Positions 54,498 through 61,765 of a DNA stretch of 64,000 bases are shown here, piece by piece. How positions within the stretch are numbered: the stretch's first letter is position 1; every line of letters begins with the position of its first letter. The position numbers and the translations under genes are program-made. The stretch is from Marinobacter sp. BGYM27 (GTDB taxonomy: Bacteria > Pseudomonadota > Gammaproteobacteria > Pseudomonadales > Oleiphilaceae), in contig JANZNS010000009.1 of assembly GCA_025153445.1 (NCBI GenBank), positions 89,299 to 153,298 on the forward strand. Direction: 5' to 3'. Below the pieces are notes generated by a model. It saw nothing but the letters and a program-made list of their open reading frames with translations, was not told the DNA's origin and did no database searches.

Positions 54498-54996
54498 AGT
54501 CGCCCCTCGCTCGCATTGTGATATGCCAGATTACACGTTCAAAATTCCTCGATGCGCTTCAATCAGGATCGCCTGATCACCGGCGTTCCAATTATTGTTG
54601 GATGAGTGGGAGTTGGGCCCGTCCTGCACGGAATTCGCCGGTGTCGGAACCCCGGTCAGGCGGATGTTCTAATTTACGACTCTAATTTCAGCTTAGTTTA
54701 CTTTTTAACGTTGGACACTGAATCCAGATAATTGTTTCCCGATAAAATGGTTAACTTTTGTACGCCATTGGTTGCCGTTGAATCCGTTCAAAAACGTGTC
54801 ATCCTGTCAGCAATTACGCCTTGCGCGCCGGGTACCGGCAACCGCAACTGAATTGGCAGGGCAGTCGTCCTTTTTGGGCTTGCCTTCGTATGGGTGTCGC
54901 ATAAACTCAATAGAACGTTCGGGCCCGCCTGCATCCGGTTGCCCTGTATTGAATGCAACTATCGCACCCGTTTTAAAACTTACAAAAGGAGTGGTC
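54498..54996. other. intergenic region between divergent prkA and osmF
   Basis: 499 bp with no convincing gene. The left part holds a weak GG-N10-GC pair on the minus strand (54626-54639 region) that could be a sigma54-type promoter for prkA. An A+T-rich stretch at about 54670-54765 is a likely promoter zone. AAAGGAG at 54985-54991 is the osmF ribosome binding site. Confidence 0.4.
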
Positions 54997-55914
54997 GTGA
55001 ACCTTCTTTCGCACATCCGCCGGTTTATCCCTGTTTTGCTGATGACACTCACCGTGCCTGCACTGGCTGCAGACCCTGTGGTGGTCTCATCGAAAATTGA
55101 TACGGAAGGCTCGGTGCTGGGGCAGATGATTCTGCAACGGCTGGAGGGCGCCGGGATCCCGGTTGAGAACAAAATCCAGCTGGGTGGCACCAGTATTGTG
55201 CGCAGTGCCATTACAGCGGGCGAAATTGATATCTATCCGGAATACACAGGCAACGCGGCCTTTTTCTTTGACGAAGCCGACAGCCCGGTATGGAAAGATG
55301 CAGGCAAAGCCTACGAACGCGCAGCCGAGCTTGATTACGACGCCAACAAGATCGTCTGGCTGACGCCGGCCGATGCCAACAACACCTGGGCGATGAGCGT
55401 CCGTGGCGATCTGGCGCGGGAACACAACCTGAACACGCTGGATGATCTGGCCAAGTACATCAACGACGGCGGCGATTTCAAGTTTGCGGCCAGTTCAGAA
55501 TTTGTCGAATCAGCCAGCGCGCTGCCGGCGTTCCAGGAAGCTTACGGCTTCAAGCTCAACTCCGGCCAGCTGCTGACTCTCTCCGGCGGCAACACCGCGG
55601 CTACCCTGCGCGCAGCGGCCCTCAACAATAACGACGTCAATGGCGCCATGACCTACGGCACTGACGGCGGGCTCAACGCGCTGGACCTCAAGGTAATGGA
55701 AGATACCCGCGGCGTTCAGCCGGTTTATCAGCCAGCGCCGATCATTCGCGAATCCGTGCTCAAGGCCTATCCCGAGATCAAGGACCTGTTGAAGCCGGTG
55801 TTCGAGGCGCTTGATCTGGAAACCCTGCAGCGCCTTAACGGCGAAGTGGCCGTGAACGGGGCCCCTGCAGCGCAAGTGGCCAAAAAATTCCTGGATAGCG
55901 TCGCTCAGGATTAA
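54997..55914 (+). CDS. osmF: osmoprotectant ABC transporter substrate-binding protein (OsmF/YehZ)
   Basis: Periplasmic receptor for glycine betaine-like compounds. The start is GTG 54997, 5 nt after AAAGGAG, giving 305 residues, the E. coli YehZ length. The signal peptide ends VPALAADP. The mature protein carries SSKIDTEGSVLGQMILQ, DIYPEYTGNAAFFF and PADANNTWAMSVRGD, all typical of the OsmF group. It heads an operon with both permeases and the ATPase. The E. coli system is RpoS-controlled with low affinity for betaine; regulation here is not visible. Confidence 0.94.
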   Translation: MNLLSHIRRFIPVLLMTLTVPALAADPVVVSSKIDTEGSVLGQMILQRLEGAGIPVENKIQLGGTSIVRSAITAGEIDIYPEYTGNAAFFFDEADSPVWKDAGKAYERAAELDYDANKIVWLTPADANNTWAMSVRGDLAREHNLNTLDDLAKYINDGGDFKFAASSEFVESASALPAFQEAYGFKLNSGQLLTLSGGNTAATLRAAALNNNDVNGAMTYGTDGGLNALDLKVMEDTRGVQPVYQPAPIIRESVLKAYPEIKDLLKPVFEALDLETLQRLNGEVAVNGAPAAQVAKKFLDSVAQD

Positions 55915-55980
55915 AGTTTGCCCCGCAAGTTTGCCTGGCCTGGAAAGGCGATACGCAGAAAGGTGATCCGCAATACGGTG

Positions 55981-57147
55981 ATGCCAAACAAGGTCATCCC
56001 GCTTCTCAGTGTGATCGCCATTGCTTTGGTGTGGTGGCTGGATTTTGGTGTCATCCAGCCAAACCGCATTGTGCCCGGCACCGGTTACGGTCTTGCCGGT
56101 GCTATAGGTGGAATGAACGCAGCGCTGCTGACCTTTGGCCTGCTGTGCGTCGCCATCCTAAGCGTTTCGCCCTTCCGGGGCCGGTTCTATGTGCTGGTGG
56201 GCCTGCTGGGACTTGGGCTGGCCACACTGCCTTTGCTGCTTGAACTCTTCGCCGCCCGCCACCTTCCGGCTGATGCGCCTTATGCCCGCTCGTCTGTTGG
56301 GGCGGGTTTCTGGACGCTGCTCTTTCTGCTCTCGCTGATGCTGGTGGAAGTCTTTGGCCGGCTGAAAACCGCCCGCGGTCTGCAAGCCGCCATGTGGTTA
56401 CTGGTGCTGGGCGCCTGGCTGGTGACGTTCCGCGACGACGGACTTGAAAGCCTGTCGCTGGTGCGGGAATTCAATACCCGACCAGACGAATTCTGGAAAG
56501 CCCTGCGCATCCATCTGGCGCTGGCCGGCGGGGCAGTGGGCATAAGCCTGCTGTTCGCACTGTGGCTGGCGGTTTCCATGATTCGCCGTCCCGCCTGGCA
56601 ACGGCCGGTGCTGGGGATGGTGAGTTTTCTGCAGACCATTCCCAGCCTGGCACTGTTCGGGCTGCTCATTGCACCCCTGAGCGCCTTGACCGCAGCTTTC
56701 CCAGTTCTGAAAACGCTGGGCATTCACGGTATCGGCTGGGCACCCGCTGTGCTCGCATTGATCGCTTACAGCCTGCTGCCAATGGTGCGCAATACCTTTG
56801 TCGCGCTCACCGAAGTGCCCGAGTCGGTGGTCGACGCAGGGCGGGGCATGGGCATGACCGAGCGCCAGCTGTTCATGCGGGTCAAATTACCGCTGGCTTT
56901 GCCGGTGATCATTGAAGGCGTGCGCATCACCACCATTCAGGCCATCGGGCTTACGGCAGTTGCCGCATTGATCGGCGCCGGCGGTTTCGGCACCTTTATC
57001 TTTCAGGGGCTGGGCCAGGCCGCGATGGATCTGGTATTGCTGGGCGCGTTGCCGACAATTTTACTGGCGCTGGCGGCCGATGCCCTGTTCTCGATGCTGG
57101 GCGCCAGTCTCAAATTCATGCCGGCCAGTCGGGAAACCACTGCCTGA
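55981..57147 (+). CDS. yehY: osmoprotectant ABC transporter permease YehY
   Basis: Inner-membrane permease of 388 residues from ATG 55981, close to the 385 of E. coli YehY. The frame is open upstream to a TTG at 55918. The N-terminal half has extra helices; the C-terminal half is the MetI-like permease domain with the coupling motif VVDAGRGMGMTERQLFMRVK and LIGAGGFGTFIFQGLG. It is 66 bp after osmF and 20 bp before yehX. Confidence 0.92.
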   Translation: MPNKVIPLLSVIAIALVWWLDFGVIQPNRIVPGTGYGLAGAIGGMNAALLTFGLLCVAILSVSPFRGRFYVLVGLLGLGLATLPLLLELFAARHLPADAPYARSSVGAGFWTLLFLLSLMLVEVFGRLKTARGLQAAMWLLVLGAWLVTFRDDGLESLSLVREFNTRPDEFWKALRIHLALAGGAVGISLLFALWLAVSMIRRPAWQRPVLGMVSFLQTIPSLALFGLLIAPLSALTAAFPVLKTLGIHGIGWAPAVLALIAYSLLPMVRNTFVALTEVPESVVDAGRGMGMTERQLFMRVKLPLALPVIIEGVRITTIQAIGLTAVAALIGAGGFGTFIFQGLGQAAMDLVLLGALPTILLALAADALFSMLGASLKFMPASRETTA

Positions 57148-57167
57148 CGCAAAAGGAAGCAGACCGG

Positions 57168-58115
57168 ATGATCGAACTCAAAAGTGTCACCCGACGATTC
57201 GGCAATATCACCGCCGTTGATCATATCGACCTGACCATCGAAACCGGCGAAGTGTGCGTGCTGGTCGGCAGCTCCGGCTGCGGCAAATCCACCACGCTGC
57301 GGATGATCAACCGCCTGCTGCCCCACAGCAGCGGCGATATCCGGGTAGATGGGGAAGACATCAACGACATGGATGCGCAGAAGCTGCGCCTCAACATGGG
57401 CTACGTGATACAGGGCACCGGGTTGTTCCCCCACTGGACCGTCGCCCGCAATATCGGCATGGTGCCGGACCTGCTCAAATGGCCACGGGAGAAAATCGAC
57501 GCCCGGGTACACGAACTGCTCACCCTGCTGGACCTTGATCCGCAAACCTACAGCAACCAGTATCCGCATCAGCTCTCCGGCGGTCAGGCCCAGCGGGTCG
57601 GCGTCGCGCGGGCACTGGCAGCCGATCCCAATATCCTGCTGATGGACGAACCCTTTGGCGCGCTGGATGCCATCACTCGCGAAAACCTGCAGCTCGAAAT
57701 GCTGCGCATCCAGCGGCAGGTGCGCAAGACCACCGTATTTGTCACCCACGATATCGACGAAGCCCTGCGCCTGGCGACCCGCATTGCGGTCATGGATCAG
57801 GGGCGCATCATCCAGCACGACACGCCGGAAAACATCCTGCGCCGGCCAGCGTCCGATTTTGTAGAAAACCTCGTGGGCAAACAGGACCGGGGCCTCAAAC
57901 TGATGGGCCTGCGCCCGGTGCGTGACCTGATGACACCCCACGAATTGCCACGCCCCGCCGAACCGGGTGCAGACGGCCTTAACGAGGAAGACAGCCTGCG
58001 ACTGGCCCTGTCCGTCATGCTCTGGCAAGACCTGCCACAAGTCGCGGTATTCAACACCAACGGTGAAGAAACCGGCGTACTGAGTCGGGAGATTCTCATG
58101 CAGGGCGGTGCCTGA
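57168..58115 (+). CDS. yehX: osmoprotectant ABC transporter ATPase YehX
   Basis: Cytoplasmic ATPase, 315 residues. Walker A GSSGCGKST, signature LSGGQAQRVG, Walker B LLMDEPFGALD and THDIDEAL. The QGTGLFPHWTVARNIG segment is typical of the OpuCA/ProV-like group. The C-terminal 80 residues resemble one CBS-type regulatory half. It overlaps the yehW start (TGATG). Confidence 0.94.
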   Translation: MIELKSVTRRFGNITAVDHIDLTIETGEVCVLVGSSGCGKSTTLRMINRLLPHSSGDIRVDGEDINDMDAQKLRLNMGYVIQGTGLFPHWTVARNIGMVPDLLKWPREKIDARVHELLTLLDLDPQTYSNQYPHQLSGGQAQRVGVARALAADPNILLMDEPFGALDAITRENLQLEMLRIQRQVRKTTVFVTHDIDEALRLATRIAVMDQGRIIQHDTPENILRRPASDFVENLVGKQDRGLKLMGLRPVRDLMTPHELPRPAEPGADGLNEEDSLRLALSVMLWQDLPQVAVFNTNGEETGVLSREILMQGGA

Positions 58116-58861
58116 TGCGCGTCTGGTTATCGCCAATAGTGCTCATCACCGCACTCATCGGCTTGTGTCTGGCCATGCCCCTGCTGGAACCCGTATTCCA
58201 GTGGGTGCAGCCCGATAAACAAAGCGTGATCTACCAGCGCGAGAGCTTTCTGTTTCTGCTGCAGAACCACGTGATGCTGGTGTTGATATCCGCCACCATC
58301 GGCACCCTTACAGCAGTGGCTGGCGGCATCTTTGTAACCCGCAAAGCAGGGCGTGACTTCCTGCCATTGGTCAGCCAGATAGCCTCCATCGGCCAGACAT
58401 TTCCGCCCGTTGCCGTGCTGGCGCTGGCTGTACCGGTTGTCGGCTTTGGCGAAGGGCCCACGCTGGTCGCGCTGGTGCTCTACGGCCTGCTGCCCATCCT
58501 GCGCAACACCCTGGTTGGCCTCAACGGCATCAATCCCGCAGTACGCGAAGCCGCGCAAGGCATGGGCATGTCACCCCTGCAAGTGCTCGTGCGGGTCGAG
58601 CTCCCACTGGCTGGCCGCATCATCCTCGCTGGCATCCGCACATCGGTCACCATCAACATCGCCACCGCTGCCATCGGCTCCACCATCGGCGCCCGCACGC
58701 TGGGCGATCCGGTTATCGCCGGGCTGGTCAACGGCAACACCGCCTATGTACTGCAAGGCGCGATACTGATCGGCTTGCTGGCACTGGCGACGGACAGCTT
58801 GTTTGAGGCCTTTGAGCGTACCTGGGATCAGCGTTTTTCGCCGCAGGCGGCGGGGGCTTGA
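58115..58861 (+). CDS. yehW: osmoprotectant ABC transporter permease YehW
   Basis: Inner-membrane MetI-like permease of 248 residues. Coupling segment VREAAQGMGMSPLQVLVRVE, then the AAIGSTIGARTLGDPVIAGL segment, which matches OpuCB-type permeases. Partners YehY and the YehX ATPase. It is 19 bp upstream of the YcaQ-like gene. Confidence 0.93.
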   Translation: MRVWLSPIVLITALIGLCLAMPLLEPVFQWVQPDKQSVIYQRESFLFLLQNHVMLVLISATIGTLTAVAGGIFVTRKAGRDFLPLVSQIASIGQTFPPVAVLALAVPVVGFGEGPTLVALVLYGLLPILRNTLVGLNGINPAVREAAQGMGMSPLQVLVRVELPLAGRIILAGIRTSVTINIATAAIGSTIGARTLGDPVIAGLVNGNTAYVLQGAILIGLLALATDSLFEAFERTWDQRFSPQAAGA

Positions 58862-58880
58862 TGAACCGGTTGGGTCAACG

Positions 58881-60095
58881 ATGATAGAACTTAAGCGCCC
58901 ACAAGATCTGGCCCGCTTGCGTCGTCTCGCCCTCTCGGCTCAAGGCTTGTTGCAGGCCAAACCCTTTGGGCGCGGCCTGGCAGGTTGTCGGCAAGCGATT
59001 AATCACATCGGCTATGTCCAGATCGACACCATCTCTGTTGTGGAGCGCGCCCACCATCATGTGTTGTATTCCAGAGTGCCCCAGTTTGACCCCGCCATGA
59101 CCAACAAACTGCTGGTGAATGGCGACATCTTCGAATATTGGGCTCACGCAGCCGCCTTCCTGCCTATGGCCGATTTCCGCTTCTCCTTACCCTACAAACA
59201 GACCATCAAAAGCGGCCAGACCCACTGGTTCAGAAATCCGGACAAGCAACTCATGGGCGAACTGCTGGCGCGCATACGCACCGATGGCCCCCTCCGCTCC
59301 CGTGATCTCGAAACCAACAGAACAAAGAGCGCAGGCTGGTGGGACTGGAAACCCGCCAAAAAAGCCCTCGAGCAGCTCTACATGCAAGGCGACCTGATGG
59401 TCAGTGACCGCACAGGCTTCCAGAAAACCTACGACCTGACCGAGCGCGTACTGCCGTCGCACGTCGATACCACAACGCCCACCACCGACGAGTTTGCCGC
59501 GCACCTGATAGACCAGCAATTACGCTGCCACGGCGTGGCGACACTCAAGGGCATCACCTACCTGCGCCGCAATGCGGGGCTACGCCAAGCAGTCAAAACC
59601 CTGGTAAACGAAAAAGCAGGGCAGGGCCTGTTAGAGCAAGTGAAACTCGCCAGCGGCGAAGTCTTACTGGTCGAAGCGGGCGCACTTGAACGCCCCATGC
59701 CACGAGTGAGCAACCGCATGCTGATACTCTCCCCATTTGATAACAGCGTGATCCAACGGGAACGCCTCAAATCGCTTTTCCAATACGACTACCAGATAGA
59801 GTGCTACGTGCCCGCAGCCAAGCGCCAATACGGCTACTTTTGCCTGCCGCTACTCTATCGGGACCGGTTTGTTGGGCGAATGGACTGTAAGGCGCATCGG
59901 AAGGATCGGTTGTTGGAAATCAAGTCGCTTTATTTTGAGTCACACAGCTTTGATGACGACCAGATCGTAACGGCGTTTACAGAGGCCCTCAAAACGTTCC
60001 GTCAGTTCCAGGGGTGTGACCGGGTGAGTTTGACTGAGGCTTACCCAAAACCCATGGAGCCGCGTTTGCGCAGTGCGATTTCACATCAGTTTTAA
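58881..60095 (+). CDS. YcaQ-family winged-helix DNA glycosylase
   Basis: 404-residue protein of the AlkX/YcaQ family, which unhooks interstrand crosslinks and removes alkylated bases. The start at 58881 (MIELKRPQDLARLRRLAL) is chosen over an in-frame start inside yehW because only this region is conserved. The catalytic QxD motif is in YVQIDTISVVERAHHH. Also present: FEYWAHAAAFLP and RRNAGLR. It follows the yeh transport operon by 19 bp and may be cotranscribed, with no evident functional link. Confidence 0.92.
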   Translation: MIELKRPQDLARLRRLALSAQGLLQAKPFGRGLAGCRQAINHIGYVQIDTISVVERAHHHVLYSRVPQFDPAMTNKLLVNGDIFEYWAHAAAFLPMADFRFSLPYKQTIKSGQTHWFRNPDKQLMGELLARIRTDGPLRSRDLETNRTKSAGWWDWKPAKKALEQLYMQGDLMVSDRTGFQKTYDLTERVLPSHVDTTTPTTDEFAAHLIDQQLRCHGVATLKGITYLRRNAGLRQAVKTLVNEKAGQGLLEQVKLASGEVLLVEAGALERPMPRVSNRMLILSPFDNSVIQRERLKSLFQYDYQIECYVPAAKRQYGYFCLPLLYRDRFVGRMDCKAHRKDRLLEIKSLYFESHSFDDDQIVTAFTEALKTFRQFQGCDRVSLTEAYPKPMEPRLRSAISHQF

Positions 60096-60536
60096 TTGCT
60101 GTTACGAGATAGATTTGCCCCCTCTTTTATCCCCCGCTATAACCTACATAAACGATAAGAAATTATTGCGCTTTAGGCGCTCAATCACGTCATTGAAATA
60201 GCCAGCGTAGGGAATGGTTGGTGGGGGTATAAAATGGATTTTTTAGTGCCTTTCCGAAAACCACACTTTTCTCTTAACGCTTCGTTCCTTTTTTCAGTGT
60301 TTTCTTGCCGTTTTGGTTTGAGCGGATGGCGGGAAGGCGTTTGGTGATGCTTCGTTATTGCAATCATATAGCGCGCAGATGATTACGGTGGCGTAGCACT
60401 TTGGTTGTGATTAATGCATTGTTTTTTTGGTAAATTATCGGTTGTATGGTGCGTGGTTACAGGTAATAACGAAGCTGTCAGCTTTACGCAATCATGCAGA
60501 GTGCTATCTAACCACTGTTATGTTTAAGGAGAATCT
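60096..60536. other. A+T-rich non-coding region at the edge of the accessory island
   Basis: 441 bp with no credible gene. Composition changes sharply from the GC-rich chromosome on the left. The right end contains ATCTAAC-CACT-GTTATGT (60506-60523), which is the left boundary of the first putative gene cassette, and AAGGAG before the next gene. No tyrosine integrase fragment was seen. Confidence 0.5.
60517..60523 (+). other. putative cassette insertion point (R-box GTTATGT)
   Basis: 7-mer GTTATGT preceded by ATCTAAC with a 4-nt gap, resembling an attI or degenerate attC core. It is the exact reverse complement of the R''-like box ACATAAC at 61088-61094, as expected for the two ends of one integron cassette. 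Confidence 0.55.
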
Positions 60537-61118
60537 GTGTCACCGGAAGATGCCCACTCAATTGCCGAAACACTCAAGGTCGTCAGTGAGTTAACTTCAT
60601 CAAAGCCCAATGAGTGGCTTCCCTTGTATGCAGCCCTTGGCGGGGCGATTGCTGGTGCAATCGCTTCATTTTTCCCCACATGGCTCATTGAAAGGCGGAG
60701 AGAGGCAGCATTTGCCAAACAGATCGAGAGCTGCCTTTTGGCTGAAATATCAGCACTGGTTGAGATTGTTGATCGCAGGGGTTACCTGTCAGCACTCAAA
60801 GACGTTACGGACTATTTGAGGCAGAACCCTGAGGGAACATATTGCAAATTCGCTGTTGATGTTCCGTCACATTATTCACGGGTATACCAAGATAATTGCA
60901 AGCACATTGGCGTAGTCCGGAGTGATATTGCGCAAGAGATTATCGTTTTCCACCAATTGGTAGACGCAGTTGTTCAAGACATGAAACCCAACGGCGTGTT
61001 CAGCGAGGGGGCTACATTGGAAACCTTCGAGGAGATGGAAGTCATCTTTGGCGAGGCGATGGATATTGCTCGAAAACTTCTGCAAAAACATAACCAGTCA
61101 CGTAAGGCGGGCGCGTGA
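60537..61118 (+). CDS. hypothetical protein with one N-terminal membrane helix
   Basis: 193 residues from GTG 60537, supported by AAGGAG 6 nt upstream. One transmembrane helix at about 27-48 (EWLPLYAALGGAIAGAIASF) is followed by basic residues (ERRREAAFAK), so the rest is probably cytoplasmic. The soluble part is mainly helical, with LLAEISALVEIVDRRGYL as a conserved-looking block. No catalytic motif was recognised and the function is unknown. Codon use is more A+T-rich than the chromosome on the left. The 3' end runs into an attC-like hairpin that overlaps the stop codon, as in integron gene cassettes. Confidence 0.75.
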   Translation: MSPEDAHSIAETLKVVSELTSSKPNEWLPLYAALGGAIAGAIASFFPTWLIERRREAAFAKQIESCLLAEISALVEIVDRRGYLSALKDVTDYLRQNPEGTYCKFAVDVPSHYSRVYQDNCKHIGVVRSDIAQEIIVFHQLVDAVVQDMKPNGVFSEGATLETFEEMEVIFGEAMDIARKLLQKHNQSRKAGA

Positions 61119-61146
61119 GAAGCGCCGCTTCGTTTTCGCGTTGAGC
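61088..61146 (+). other. attC-like integron recombination site 1
   Basis: R'' ACATAAC (61088-61094), 5-nt spacer, left arm 61100-61114, 7-nt loop, right arm 61122-61133, 6-nt spacer, R' GTTGAGC (61140-61146). The right arm pairs perfectly over 12 bp with the left arm once three extra left-arm bases (T, G, G) are bulged out. Short arms, unequal 5/6-nt spacers and extra bases on one arm are the defining layout of attC sites. It overlaps the stop codon of the preceding gene. Confidence 0.7.
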
Positions 61147-61169
61147 ATTTATTCTTGTCAGGTGTGAGA

Positions 61170-61691
61170 GTGAACCTATTTTTTTCATACATCAGGTTGT
61201 TCGTATTCCTCGGGTGTACATTGGCGGGTATTCAGATCCCGGTATTCGTAGATCAATATGGCAAGAGTCTGGAGTCGCACCTGAAAGAATCCCGGATTGC
61301 TCTTGATGAGTTTCAGGATGATGCCGATAAATATTTCGACGGTAACTTAGACAAGTTGATTGCCTACTACCGAGAAAATGAGGATGAGGTTTTCAATGAG
61401 GGCGGTCGGAGCATTGAGTCAATTCATGATCGCAATCTAATGCTTAGGGATAGTTTCGGGCAATTCCAGGGTGGGTATTGGTCTGCTTATACCCAGGCCA
61501 TCTTTTTTCCAGTGCCTGATGTGGGTCAAGAGGTATGGAGCAACTATTCCTATGCAATTCAGTTAAAGCCTGCTGCAATCGCATTCGGCCTGATCTTTGG
61601 TTTGCTTTCCACCTTGTTGATTGAACTTATACTCAGGCTTTTGTGCAAAGCCCCAAATTTGCTTAACAAGAGATTCCAAGCGACTCCATAG
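61170..61691 (+). CDS. DUF2937 family membrane protein
   Basis: 173 residues from GTG 61170 (AGG 8 nt upstream); TTG 61155 and GTG 61164 are alternatives. Two transmembrane helices, at about 5-22 and 135-160 (AAIAFGLIFGLLSTLLIELI), flank a soluble region with IPVFVDQYGKSLESHL and KYFDGNLDKLIAYYREN, characteristic of DUF2937. Function unknown. The last eight residues, NKRFQATP, lie beyond the normal family end and are encoded by the left arm of the second attC-like site. The gene sits on a putative 569-bp cassette (61141-61709). Confidence 0.82.
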   Translation: MNLFFSYIRLFVFLGCTLAGIQIPVFVDQYGKSLESHLKESRIALDEFQDDADKYFDGNLDKLIAYYRENEDEVFNEGGRSIESIHDRNLMLRDSFGQFQGGYWSAYTQAIFFPVPDVGQEVWSNYSYAIQLKPAAIAFGLIFGLLSTLLIELILRLLCKAPNLLNKRFQATP

Positions 61692-61715
61692 GCGCGCCTG
61701 ATTCTAGCGTTAGGT
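61661..61715 (+). other. attC-like integron recombination site 2
   Basis: R'' GCTTAAC (61661-61667), 5-nt spacer, left arm 61673-61687, loop, right arm 61691-61702, 6-nt spacer, R' GTTAGGT (61709-61715). The arms pair at 10 of 12 positions after bulging three left-arm bases. R'' differs by one base from the reverse complement of the cassette's own 5' end (GTTGAGC). It overlaps the DUF2937 stop codon. Confidence 0.6.
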
Positions 61716-61765
61716 CTAGGGTTTTACTGAAGGTACCGGCATTCGATCAGGTATAAGGGTTAATT

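Noticed and set aside
60185..60367. 60-codon open frame on the minus strand in the A+T-rich gap
   Set aside because: Low-complexity, Lys/Arg/Thr-rich, no family resemblance and no convincing ribosome binding site; probably chance.
60464..60523. A third attC site just before the first cassette
   Set aside because: A TAATAAC box lies 60 nt upstream of GTTATGT, but the arms between them pair poorly; it may be an attI-like or secondary insertion site instead.
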